A DNA stretch of 33,993 nucleotides from a bacterium (GTDB lineage: Bacteria > Elusimicrobiota > Elusimicrobia > Elusimicrobiales > UBA9959), in NCBI GenBank assembly GCA_021811185.1, contig JAJZPL010000030.1:1-33993 (forward strand). The letters are read 5' to 3'. Of the stretch, positions 21,769 through 29,919 are shown in pieces. The stretch's first letter is position 1. Every line of letters begins with the position of its first letter. The notes below the pieces were generated by a model, which ran no database searches, was not told where the DNA came from, and saw only the letters and a program-made list of their open reading frames with translations. The position numbers and the translations under genes were made by a program.

Positions 21769-23169
21769 ATGAAAAACGCGAAACTCATCGCTGCGCTTCT
21801 CCTTCTCGCTTTCCACGCGCGCGGTTTCTGCTCGGGCGCGGGTACCACGGCGGCGGAATTCCTGCGGCAGGACCCCACGGCCCGGGGGTTCTCAATGGGA
21901 GGGGTTTATCTGCCTTTGGTGAACGACGGTGGTGCGGCGTACGTGGATCCCGCTGTGCTTGGAGGGATGACCGGACATAACGTGACTTTGTCCGCCTGGA
22001 AGGGGTTGGACGGGGTAAGCCGGTACGGTTTTGCGGGGATAGTCCTTAACACCGGGAAGGTGGGCGCGTTCGGGCTGAACTATTTAAGCTATAACAGCGG
22101 TTCCGAAGATGTCTATGACCTTAATGGAAATCTTACGAACGTTACCCTGGAAAAAGACTATGCCGCCTCGGCCGGTTGGGGACGCAATCTTGGCGAGCAC
22201 CTGTTCTTCGGCGGCCAGGTGAAAAGCGTGAACAGCAAACTCGCCGAGGCCTATACCGCCAACGCCGTGGCCTTCGACGCCGGCCTGATGGTCAAAAGTC
22301 TGGACGACAACTTTACAATCGGAGCCGGGGTGGAAAACTTCGGAGGCGAATTGAAATATAAGCAGGAGGGGGACCCCCTGCCGCGCGCCGTCAGGGGCGA
22401 GGCAGGCTACCGTTTCGCGCTTGGCCGGGACAACGTGATAATCGGAGCGGTGGTCAAAAAGCCATATTCGGAAAACACTTTGAACGGCGGTGCGGGCGTG
22501 GAATATTCCCCTGCGGCGCTGCCGGTGGCGCTGCGGGCCGGCATGCGGCGCGTGGCGGGAGAAATAAGTTTCGCCGCCGGCTTAGGCTTGAATTGGAAAG
22601 GACTGAGCCTGGACTATGGATTCCAGCCGGCCGGCGCGTTAGGGGAGGCCGGCCAGCGCTTAAGCCTGTCCATGGATTTCGGCCCTTCTTCCGAGGCGGG
22701 GCGGGCTGAGGCCTTTAAAAATAAAGGCATGAAGCGCAAAGCCCTGGCGATGGGCTACGAGTACACCGGCCCAAAGATCCCCGTTTCGGTGCTGCAACCG
22801 CAAACAGGCGGCGGGGTGACCACGGAGCAGGCGACCGCTATAGCCGACGCTGTGCGCGCCGCCCTGAGCCGCAGCCAGAAATTGCAACTGGTGGCCCGCG
22901 AACAGACCGAGCAGATACTTAGGGAACAGCGTTTCCAGTACTCTGTCTGCGGCAGCAGCGATTGCGCGGTGGAAGCCGGCAAGCTTTTAGGGGTGCGAGA
23001 AATATTCAGCATCTCTGTCATGCGCATACAACAGCGATACGCGCTCAGTATTAAGATAATAGACGTCGAGACGGGAGCGCAGGAGTCGGCGTATGAGGAC
23101 ACGGCGGCCAGTGTTGAAAAACTTTACGATCTGGCGGTTAAATACGCGGATAAAATAGCTTTAGAATAA
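21769..23169 (+). CDS. PorV/PorQ-like outer-membrane barrel fused to a CsgG-like domain
   Basis: 466 residues with a signal peptide (about 1-22). The barrel part (about 25-320) opens with AAEFLRQDPTARGFSMGGVYLPLVNDGGAAYVDPA, typical of the PorV/PorQ family, and continues in alternating strands. The C-terminal part (about 340-462: ADAVRAALSRSQKLQLVAREQTEQILREQRFQ; AGKLLGVREIFSISVMRI; IKIIDVETGAQ) is a CsgG/DUF2380-like domain. PorV homologues act with type IX substrates at the outer membrane; CsgG-like domains occur in outer-membrane lipoproteins. The gene starts 1 bp after the large NHL protein, whose C-terminus looks like a sorting domain, so the two probably work together (inference). Confidence 0.85.
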   Translation: MKNAKLIAALLLLAFHARGFCSGAGTTAAEFLRQDPTARGFSMGGVYLPLVNDGGAAYVDPAVLGGMTGHNVTLSAWKGLDGVSRYGFAGIVLNTGKVGAFGLNYLSYNSGSEDVYDLNGNLTNVTLEKDYAASAGWGRNLGEHLFFGGQVKSVNSKLAEAYTANAVAFDAGLMVKSLDDNFTIGAGVENFGGELKYKQEGDPLPRAVRGEAGYRFALGRDNVIIGAVVKKPYSENTLNGGAGVEYSPAALPVALRAGMRRVAGEISFAAGLGLNWKGLSLDYGFQPAGALGEAGQRLSLSMDFGPSSEAGRAEAFKNKGMKRKALAMGYEYTGPKIPVSVLQPQTGGGVTTEQATAIADAVRAALSRSQKLQLVAREQTEQILREQRFQYSVCGSSDCAVEAGKLLGVREIFSISVMRIQQRYALSIKIIDVETGAQESAYEDTAASVEKLYDLAVKYADKIALE

Positions 23170-23250
23170 ACGCTTGCGCTTCTCGGTCCGGGCTTAAGAT
23201 CGCGGAGTAAGGTCTGTCACGCGGCAAGCCGCCGGCGCGGACGCGGCCGG

Positions 23251-24378
23251 TTACGCCGCCAGGCCGGCGAGCCAGTCCGCTGCGCGGACCACCGAGACGC
23301 CGTTCTCCTCGCGTCCCTGGCGGGCGTTGTGCGCCAGCTGCACCGCGTTTACTCCGGGATGGCGCGCCTTGAAGTAAGCCAGGCCCCGGCTTACGGCGGT
23401 GTCCGAAAGCTTCACCTCTATAAAATGCGTCGGTTCGCCGTTCTCCGCCAGGCTGAAGTCCACTTCTTTGCCGTCCTTCGTCCTTAAATAGTGCAGGGAG
23501 ACGTCCGCGCCTTTAGTGTCCTGCAGGTATTGCGCATGCTTTAACAGGGATACCGCCACGGTGTTCTCCAGGCGGAGCCCCTCGTCCCCGTCCACGTAGC
23601 CGCTGTCGTAAAAATAAGCTTTGGGCTCTTTAAGCAGGGACCTGGCAATGTTCTTGTGGAACGGCCGGACAAGAAAGATTATATGGAGGCTTTCCAGTAT
23701 CTCCACGTACTTGCGGATGGTGTTGGGCGCCGCCTGCAGGTCGCCCGCCAGCGAGGTCAAGGACAGCGGCGAGCCTACGCGCTTGCGCAGCATCTCCAGC
23801 AGCAGGCGGATGACGCGGATCTCGGTTATGCGGCTGAAATCCAGGATGTCCTCGCGCACCAGGTCGGTATAATACTGCCTGCGCCAGCGGGCGGCTTCCT
23901 GGTCCGAGGCGGAGAGGAAAGGCTCCGGGAAGCCGCCGAGGCGGTTAAGGGCTGAAAGCGCCTCGTACGGCGGCATGGTCCCGGACAGCTCTTTCACCGA
24001 AAGCGGGTTGAGACGGTAAAGGAAGTACCTGCCGGCCAGGGAATCCCCGGCCTGCCGGAAGGTGTCCAGGCGGGCGCTGCCCGTGACCAGGAACGCCTGC
24101 GCTTCGCCGCGGGTGTCGAAAGTTCCCTTAAGGAACGGTTTCCAGCCAGCCATCTTGTGGATCTCGTCCAGGATCACCAGGTCCGCGTTCAGCGGCCAGG
24201 AGCGCCGCCGGATAATTTCTATGTCCGAGACATCGTCGTTGTTAAGATATACGGGATTTTTGAAAGCGCCCTGCAGCCCTTTTGAAAAATATGTCTTACC
24301 CACTTGGCGGGGGCCTGTTATAAAGACCATTTTCTTTTGCAGGTCCGAAACGACCTTGTCGTGGATATATCGCTCCAT
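23251..24378 (-). CDS. AAA-family ATPase with DUF4143 (nuclease-like) domain
   Basis: 375 residues. The Walker A motif GPRQVGKT is at 22-29 and Walker B (ADLVILDEIHKM) at about 65-76; VTGSARLD is the usual sensor motif. The C-terminal DUF4143 part has a winged-helix-like stretch (LSLTSLAGDLQAAPNTIRKYVEIL) and a PD-(D/E)xK-like trio: Asp in KEVDFSL, then FIEVKLS. Such proteins are widespread, often mobile, and their role is not settled. No ribosome site lies before the ATG; a promoter places transcription start at the first codon. Neighbouring genes are unrelated, so it is a single-gene unit. Confidence 0.9.
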   Translation of the reverse strand: MERYIHDKVVSDLQKKMVFITGPRQVGKTYFSKGLQGAFKNPVYLNNDDVSDIEIIRRRSWPLNADLVILDEIHKMAGWKPFLKGTFDTRGEAQAFLVTGSARLDTFRQAGDSLAGRYFLYRLNPLSVKELSGTMPPYEALSALNRLGGFPEPFLSASDQEAARWRRQYYTDLVREDILDFSRITEIRVIRLLLEMLRKRVGSPLSLTSLAGDLQAAPNTIRKYVEILESLHIIFLVRPFHKNIARSLLKEPKAYFYDSGYVDGDEGLRLENTVAVSLLKHAQYLQDTKGADVSLHYLRTKDGKEVDFSLAENGEPTHFIEVKLSDTAVSRGLAYFKARHPGVNAVQLAHNARQGREENGVSVVRAADWLAGLAA

Positions 24379-24385
24379 ATAGTAT

Positions 24386-24413
24386 ATTATGCTGATTTTT
24401 GCCGTTTAGTCAA
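24386..24413 (-). promoter_or_regulatory. Promoter of a probably leaderless message (AAA/DUF4143 gene)
   Basis: On the minus strand TTGACT (24413-24408), a 16-bp spacer and CATAAT (24391-24386) are followed by 7 bp and then the ATG at 24378. Transcription would begin at or next to the start codon, and no Shine-Dalgarno is present. Between this and the glmS start lie about 190 bp of AT-rich sequence with no other clear gene. Confidence 0.55.
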
Positions 24414-24603
24414 GACTTTAATGCAATATAATGCGTAATAGTTGCAATAAAAAAGTCAAAAAGTCGGCCTGTATTTTTTATCTTTTACCGACATTACGGT
24501 TGAAAGAAGACTTTTAGTCATGATCCGGTCCCTTTGCGGCCGCGTTCAGGCGGAGCGCGTACTATGCTATTATTTATCATCATTTATACGGCGAGGTGCC
24601 TGC

Positions 24604-27159
24604 ATGTGCGGAGTCATCGGTTTAACTTGCGCTAAGGACAGGGAAGATCTGGGCGTGGAGGCTTCGCGCCTCCTGCGGATGCTGGAATACCGCGGCTACG
24701 ACTCCACCGGCGCGCTTATCCAGGACTCTGCCGGCCGCGTCACGCTGAAGAAGGACGTCGGCGCGCCCAGCGTGATCACGAAGAAGCTGGGCATAGACCG
24801 CCTCGCCGGCAAGCTCTTCTGCGGCCAGGTGCGCTGGGCCACGTTCGGCGTGGTCACCAAAGAGAACGCCCAGCCGCACGACGCGCATTGCCACACCCAT
24901 CTCTACGGCGCCCACAACGGCAACATTACCAACTGCGACCAGCTCAAGGACTGGCTGGTCTCCGCCGGCCACGACGTGAAGAGCGACAACGACGGCGAGA
25001 TGCTGGTGCACACCGTGGAGCACTATTTCGCCATTGAGCTCAGGAAGCTCAAGGACCACAAGAACAGGAAGGCCCGCCACGGCGCGCTGAAGAAGGCCAT
25101 CCTGGCCGCGGCCAAAAAGACCACCGGCTCCTTCGCGGCCGTGGTGGTGGACCCGGTCACCGAGCTGATGGCCTGCATCAAGGCCGGCAGCAGCCTCTAC
25201 ATGGGCGCGGGCGCGGACGACGCGCACGGGCCCTTCACGATAGCCTCGTCGGACCTGGCGAGCGTGCTGTCGATGACCAAGATGCTCTACCCCATCAAGG
25301 AGGACGAGTTCGCTCTGTACACGCCGCAGAAGGCCGAGTTCTTCGGCCTGCGCAGCGGCCGCCAGGTAAAGAAGGAGAAGCTGCGCAGCCACCTGCGCGT
25401 GGAGGAGACCGGCCTGAAGAAGCCGTTCCGCTACTTCATGGAGCAGGAGATCTTCGGCGAGCCGGCCGCGGCCGCCAAGGTGCTGGCCTATTTCGCCGAC
25501 CGCTCGCCGCTCACGGACCTGGCGCGCCTGGCCGCGAGGAAGGACCGCGCCTTCGTGCGGGAGCTGAAGGGCCGCATAGCCAGGCTCTCGGCCGTCACCG
25601 ACTCCGCCGTGCTCCGGAAGGAGGCCGCGGCGCTGCTGGGCGGCCGCGCGATGAAGAAGGCGCTGGAGTACGCCCGCTCCTGCCGCCTGCCGCTGGCCTC
25701 CATGGCCCCCGAATCCCCGATGGCGGATTTTTTCGTGGAACTGCGGGCCCTTGGCGGCTCGGCCGAGTGCGGCCAGGCCATCAAGTTCGCCGACGCGCTG
25801 TTCATGGTGGAGGAGATAGACGCCATCGCCGCGAAGGTGCGCCAGTTCTGCGCGAGGCTGTCCGACTGCCGCAAAAAAGGGCGCGCGGCCTATTTCGTGG
25901 CCTGCGGCACCTCGTACAACGCGGCCCGGTGCGCGGCCGTCTTCTTCAACCGCATGGCGGGCACGGCCGTAACGGCCTGCCTGCCGGGGGATTTCCGCGC
26001 TCAGTGCCTGAACGCGGTGCGCGACGGCGACGTGATCATAGGCATCAGCCAGAGCGGCGAGACCAAGGACCTGATAGACGTGCTCAACCAGGTGAAGGCC
26101 TCGGGCCGTAAGGTCTCCTTCCTGAACATCGTCAACAACGTCAACTCCACGATAGCGCTGGAGAAGTCGGACGTGTTCATCCCGCTCTACTGCGGCCCCG
26201 AGATAGCCGTGCCCGCCACGAAGAGCTTCGTGAACCAGCTGCTGGTGCTCTATATCCTGGCGCTGCGGCTGGGCGAGAAGCTGAAGACGGCGCCCGCGGC
26301 GGAGCTGAAAAAATACGCCGAGAACCTCTACCTGGTCCCGGAGCTCATCGGGGAGACCATCAACAGTACGCGCGACGCGGTGCAGGCCGCCGCGCAGGAC
26401 CTCTACCTGTACCCCAGCGTCCATATCCTCGCCACCGGCATGCAGGGCATAGCCCGCGAGGGGGCTCTCAAGGTGCGCGAGGTGGTGCTGAACCACACCG
26501 AGGGCTTCGAGTCCCCGGAGTTCAAGCACGGCCCGAACACGATACTTGGCGTCAACACCGTCTTCGGCATGGAGGCCGTGGGCGCGCTGACCGACAAGTT
26601 CGCCGAAATGATCAGGTACGCAGCGGGACGCGGCGGCGGGAAGATGGCGCCGGAGAGCCTCTACAGGGTCTTCCACGCGGTGTCCGGCTACGCCTTCCTC
26701 GACCGCAAGCCCGCCGGGCTAGGCCTGGAGGAGGCGGAGCTGTTCTCCGAGATCCTCAAAAAGCACGACTTCTTCGAGAGCATGTACACTAACTACCCGC
26801 TGGTCTTCGTGACGGGGCCCAACTCGCGCGACGTGAACCTGACCATCTCGCAGATAAATACGCACAAGATCCGCGGCGCGGACATCTACGTGCTGGCCGA
26901 GGAGGACAAGCTGCTGCGCGAGGCCGCGCGGAAGAGCGTGCCTCCGATGTATTCCAGGTCCTACCGGCACGGCTACGTGGCCCTGCCGAAGACCGGCGAC
27001 GACCTGCTGGTGTTCTTCACGTCGTCCGTAGCGCTGCAGCTGCTGGCGATGGAGATGAGCGTGCGAAAAATGGGTTTCCTGGACCGCCTCGGGATCAAGG
27101 ACCACGGCGTGCATCCCGACTCGCCCAAGAACGTCAGCAAGTCCATAACGGTGGATTGA
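24604..27159 (+). CDS. glmS: Glutamine--fructose-6-phosphate aminotransferase, unusually long form
   Basis: 851 residues; normal GlmS is about 610. It makes glucosamine-6-phosphate from fructose-6-phosphate and glutamine, the first step to UDP-GlcNAc for wall and outer-membrane sugars. The start at 24604 is fixed by Met-Cys-Gly-Val, where Cys2 becomes the amidase nucleophile, with GAGGTG upstream. The amidotransferase domain (about 2-240) has YRGYDSTGAL and AHNGNITN. SIS 1 starts at about 428 (VACGTSYNAARCA; GISQSGETKDLIDVL; ATKSFVNQL), SIS 2 at about 605 (EGALKVREV; PEFKHGP). The C-terminus SKSITVD matches the family. Extra helical sequence lies at about 290-395 and 652-725. The next gene overlaps by TGATG. 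Confidence 0.93.
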   Translation: MCGVIGLTCAKDREDLGVEASRLLRMLEYRGYDSTGALIQDSAGRVTLKKDVGAPSVITKKLGIDRLAGKLFCGQVRWATFGVVTKENAQPHDAHCHTHLYGAHNGNITNCDQLKDWLVSAGHDVKSDNDGEMLVHTVEHYFAIELRKLKDHKNRKARHGALKKAILAAAKKTTGSFAAVVVDPVTELMACIKAGSSLYMGAGADDAHGPFTIASSDLASVLSMTKMLYPIKEDEFALYTPQKAEFFGLRSGRQVKKEKLRSHLRVEETGLKKPFRYFMEQEIFGEPAAAAKVLAYFADRSPLTDLARLAARKDRAFVRELKGRIARLSAVTDSAVLRKEAAALLGGRAMKKALEYARSCRLPLASMAPESPMADFFVELRALGGSAECGQAIKFADALFMVEEIDAIAAKVRQFCARLSDCRKKGRAAYFVACGTSYNAARCAAVFFNRMAGTAVTACLPGDFRAQCLNAVRDGDVIIGISQSGETKDLIDVLNQVKASGRKVSFLNIVNNVNSTIALEKSDVFIPLYCGPEIAVPATKSFVNQLLVLYILALRLGEKLKTAPAAELKKYAENLYLVPELIGETINSTRDAVQAAAQDLYLYPSVHILATGMQGIAREGALKVREVVLNHTEGFESPEFKHGPNTILGVNTVFGMEAVGALTDKFAEMIRYAAGRGGGKMAPESLYRVFHAVSGYAFLDRKPAGLGLEEAELFSEILKKHDFFESMYTNYPLVFVTGPNSRDVNLTISQINTHKIRGADIYVLAEEDKLLREAARKSVPPMYSRSYRHGYVALPKTGDDLLVFFTSSVALQLLAMEMSVRKMGFLDRLGIKDHGVHPDSPKNVSKSITVD

Positions 27160-28301
27160 TGGACCTAGGCCGCCCCGGACCAGCGACCCTCGCCGCGCTG
27201 ACCGCGCTGCTGGCCGCCGTCCTGGCCGGGCCGGTCAGGGCGCAGGACGAGGCTTTCCCCGGCCAGGCCGCGGCGGTCGCGGAGATCTCCACGGCCGCCG
27301 CGCCGGGCGCCGGGCCCGCGGAGGCGCCGCCGGAGGCGCTCGACGTTTCCACGGGGACCGCCCCCGGGACCGGGATTTCCACGGCCGCCGCGGCCGCGGA
27401 ACTGCCGGGGGAAGCGCACCGCCCGGTCTTTTTCCTCGACGAGGTCAGCCAGGGACTGTCCATTTTCAACTCGCTTTTCACCGGCATAGACCGGCTTATC
27501 TCCGGTCAGGAGGCCGCCGCCGAGAACAAGACCTCCCTGAACCTGCGCCTCAAGTCCGTGGTGGGGCGCTACCAGCCGCTGAAGAACGAGCCCCGGGCGG
27601 ACCTGCGCATAGACATGCCCAGTACGCTGCACAGGCTCAAGCTGGTCATAGAGCACGCCCCGGCCGAGGACGGCTCGGTATCGGCCTCCGAGGAGCGCAT
27701 TGCGCGCGGCCAGTCGCGGTCGGAGGGCACCACGCTGGGCGGCAAGTACAGCCTCTTCTCCGGGCGCCATTTCAAGCAGGACCTGCACATAGGCAGCAGG
27801 CTGAAGCTGGGCGCAAGCCGCCCTTACAGGATCTTCGCCAAGTTCCGCGTAGGGGCGCAGGCGGATTTCTGGGGAGCCTGGCGGTCCATAGTCTTCACCC
27901 AGGCCGCCTGGTTCTCCGACCCCTGGCTGGAGCTCTCCGGCGGCGTTTATTTCAGCCGCGCCCTTCCAAGGCGGGCGACGCTCTCCATAAACTCCAGCGC
28001 CGAGAAGACGACCCTGGTCAAGAACATAGACCTTTTCGAGTCGGTGGCCGTGGTGAAGCAGGTGGGCAGGCTGGACTCGGCGGGACTGGCGCTGCAGCTG
28101 CACTCGGTCACGGTGCCGTACAACAGGGCCGAGCTCTACTCGGTGGTGCTGGCCTACCGGCGCAACCTTTACAACGGCTGGATGTTCGGGGAGCTCAGCC
28201 CGTTCATGGAATACCCGCGGGCTCATTCCTTCAAACCGGCCCCGGGCGTGGCCGGGAAGATAAACATGTACTTCGGCTACGTGAAGAAGGCCGCGAAATG
28301 A
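27159..28301 (+). CDS. Secreted barrel-like protein with Ala/Pro-rich N-terminal linker
   Basis: 380 residues starting at the ATG that overlaps the glmS stop (TGATG). The signal peptide is at about 8-27 (ATLAALTALLAAVLAGPVRA, cut before QDE). Residues 30-85 are an Ala/Gly/Pro-rich linker with repeated (I/V)ST(A/G) units. The rest has amphipathic strands (LNLRLKSVVGRYQPL; RPYRIFAKFRVGAQADFWG; WLELSGGVYFSRAL; YSVVLAYRRNLYNGWMFGEL), as in outer-membrane barrels. Family not recognised. Its end overlaps the TatD-like gene by ATGA, so the three genes form one translationally linked operon. Confidence 0.7.
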   Translation: MDLGRPGPATLAALTALLAAVLAGPVRAQDEAFPGQAAAVAEISTAAAPGAGPAEAPPEALDVSTGTAPGTGISTAAAAAELPGEAHRPVFFLDEVSQGLSIFNSLFTGIDRLISGQEAAAENKTSLNLRLKSVVGRYQPLKNEPRADLRIDMPSTLHRLKLVIEHAPAEDGSVSASEERIARGQSRSEGTTLGGKYSLFSGRHFKQDLHIGSRLKLGASRPYRIFAKFRVGAQADFWGAWRSIVFTQAAWFSDPWLELSGGVYFSRALPRRATLSINSSAEKTTLVKNIDLFESVAVVKQVGRLDSAGLALQLHSVTVPYNRAELYSVVLAYRRNLYNGWMFGELSPFMEYPRAHSFKPAPGVAGKINMYFGYVKKAAK

Positions 28302-29041
28302 GGCTCTTCGACGCGCACGACCACCTGCAGAACTATCCCTCCGACGCGGCCGAGGCCGCCGCCATGGCCGCGGCCTCGGCCGCCGGCGTGAGCGGCATGC
28401 TCTGCTGCGGCACCGGCCCCGACGACTGGGGACGGGTGCTGGAGCTCTCCGGCAGGTACCCGGGAGTGGTCCCGGCCTTCGGGCTGCACCCGTGGTTCGG
28501 TGCGGAGGAGGGGTGGCTGGGGCGCCTGGAGGAGTTCCTGCGCCGGGTGCCCGGCGCCTGCGTAGGGGAAATAGGCCTGGACGGCGTGAAAGGCGTTGCC
28601 GGGCAGGAGGCCGATTTTTGCGCCCAGCTGGAGCTGGCCCGCCAGTTCGCCCGGCCGGCGGCGATCCACTGCGTCAAAAGCTGGGGGAGGATGCTGGAGC
28701 TGCTGAACGCGGCCGAACTGCCCTGCTTCATGCTGCACGCCTACGGCGGCTCTCCGGAGCTGGTAAAGGCCTTCGCGGAGCTCGGCGGCTATTTTTCCTT
28801 CGGGGGCGAGCTGAAGGACCCGAAGCGCGAAAAGCTGCGCGCGGCCCTGGCGGCCGTGCCGCCGGAGAGGCTGCTCTTCGAGACGGAGTCCCCGGAGGGC
28901 GACGAGCCCGGCTGGCGCTCCGGGCCCGCCGGAGTGGCCGAGGTGGTGGAGATAGCGGCCGCGGCGCTGGGCCGCGGGGCCGAAGACCTGGCGGAGCTTT
29001 CCGCCGGCAACGCCGAACGCTTCCTTTCCGGAAAACGCTAG
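28298..29041 (+). CDS. TatD-family metal-dependent hydrolase
   Basis: 247 residues, close to the 260 of TatD enzymes (3'-5' exonuclease/DNase type). Metal ligands: His7 and His9 (FDAHDHL), Glu91 (GEIGLD), His124 (AAIHCVKSWG) and His147 (MLHAYGG). The last motif reads FETESP, so the usual Asp (ETD-x-P) is Glu197. HxH metal proteins of this family act on DNA or D-aminoacyl compounds, so the substrate is uncertain. The start overlaps the previous gene by ATGA. It converges with tcdA, with only four bases between the two genes. Confidence 0.9.
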   Translation: MRLFDAHDHLQNYPSDAAEAAAMAAASAAGVSGMLCCGTGPDDWGRVLELSGRYPGVVPAFGLHPWFGAEEGWLGRLEEFLRRVPGACVGEIGLDGVKGVAGQEADFCAQLELARQFARPAAIHCVKSWGRMLELLNAAELPCFMLHAYGGSPELVKAFAELGGYFSFGGELKDPKREKLRAALAAVPPERLLFETESPEGDEPGWRSGPAGVAEVVEIAAAALGRGAEDLAELSAGNAERFLSGKR

Positions 29042-29045
29042 GGTC

Positions 29046-29903
29046 CTAGATAAGGTGGGAGGCTGGGGGCTCGGGCTTCGCCGGGCTTTCGCAGATATGC
29101 CGCACGGCTTCCGCGGCGCAGGTCATCCCGAACACCGAGGTGAGGAAGCAGGCGGTGCCCAGCACCACGCTCTTCTTCGTGCAGCACTGGAAGGGGTTCT
29201 CGCCCTGCGGGCAGAGGCAGCCCGCCTTGCAGTCCGACAGCTCCACGGACTCGTGCGGGCGGCTGGACGGCTCTATGGTGCAGACGGCCTTCACTCCGAA
29301 CTTCCCCTTCCTGGGAAAGGCGTATTTGTCCCGCAGGATCTTCCGCACCGCGCGGGCCAGCGGGTCCAGCTCGGTCAGCCCCAGGTCCGTGACGCGCACC
29401 TTCGTCGGGTCGAAGCGGCCGCCGGAGCCGGTGGAGACTATCAGCGGTATGCCGCGCTCCCGGCAGTAGTTGATCAGGTAGCACTTTGAAGTGATATGGT
29501 CGATGGCGTCTATCACGAAGTCCGGCCGGTCCCGCATCAGTTCTTCGCAGGTCTCCTGGCTGAAGGGCTTCACCACGGCGCCTATCCGGGCCTCCGGGTT
29601 GACCAGCCGCAGGCGCTCGGCCAGCAGCGGGGCCTTCTCGCGGCCCACGGTGCCGCTCAGGGCCTGCAGCTGCCGGTTGAAGTTCCTGATGCAGACCGTG
29701 TCGAAATCTATGACCGTGACGCGGCCCACGGCCGAGCGCGTCACGCCCTCGGCGGCCCAGGAGCCCACGCCGCCCAGCCCTATGACCATCACGTGGGAGC
29801 GCCGCAGCTTCTCAAGCGCCTCCGGGCCCACCAGGCGGGTGAGGCGGTCGAAGCGGCGCTCCGGGTCTTCCAGGTCGGGGTGAACGTGCTCGTTGTCTTT
29901 CAT
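29046..29903 (-). CDS. tcdA: tRNA threonylcarbamoyladenosine dehydratase (TcdA/CsdL-like)
   Basis: 285 residues of the ThiF/E1-like superfamily. TcdA uses ATP to cyclise t6A37 of tRNA to ct6A. The nucleotide-binding motif is HVMVIGLGGVGSWAAEG (about 37-53), followed by VTVIDFDTVCIRNFNRQL. The ERRFDRLTRLVGPEALEKL opening, VIDAIDHITSKCYLINYC and VSTGSGGRFDPTKVRVTDLGLTELDPLARAVR are typical of TcdA rather than MoeB/ThiF, which would have a C-terminal rhodanese or double zinc site. The start has GGAG 9 bp upstream. It lies 16 bp downstream of the hydrolase gene and ends the minus-strand operon. Confidence 0.93.
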   Translation of the reverse strand: MKDNEHVHPDLEDPERRFDRLTRLVGPEALEKLRRSHVMVIGLGGVGSWAAEGVTRSAVGRVTVIDFDTVCIRNFNRQLQALSGTVGREKAPLLAERLRLVNPEARIGAVVKPFSQETCEELMRDRPDFVIDAIDHITSKCYLINYCRERGIPLIVSTGSGGRFDPTKVRVTDLGLTELDPLARAVRKILRDKYAFPRKGKFGVKAVCTIEPSSRPHESVELSDCKAGCLCPQGENPFQCCTKKSVVLGTACFLTSVFGMTCAAEAVRHICESPAKPEPPASHLI

Positions 29904-29919
29904 CGTCGCTTTTCTCCGC

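Noticed and set aside
24414..24603. glmS ribozyme in the glmS leader
   Set aside because: No recognisable conserved core, and the ribozyme is mostly known from Gram-positive bacteria; only AT-rich sequence is seen.
24622..26676. Long open frame antisense to glmS
   Set aside because: Low-complexity Ala/Arg/Gly/His-rich translation; a shadow of the well-supported glmS.
29038..29049. Small palindrome CTAGGGTCCTAG containing both convergent stop codons as a terminator
   Set aside because: Only 5 bp per arm with a 2-nt gap and no T run; too weak to call.
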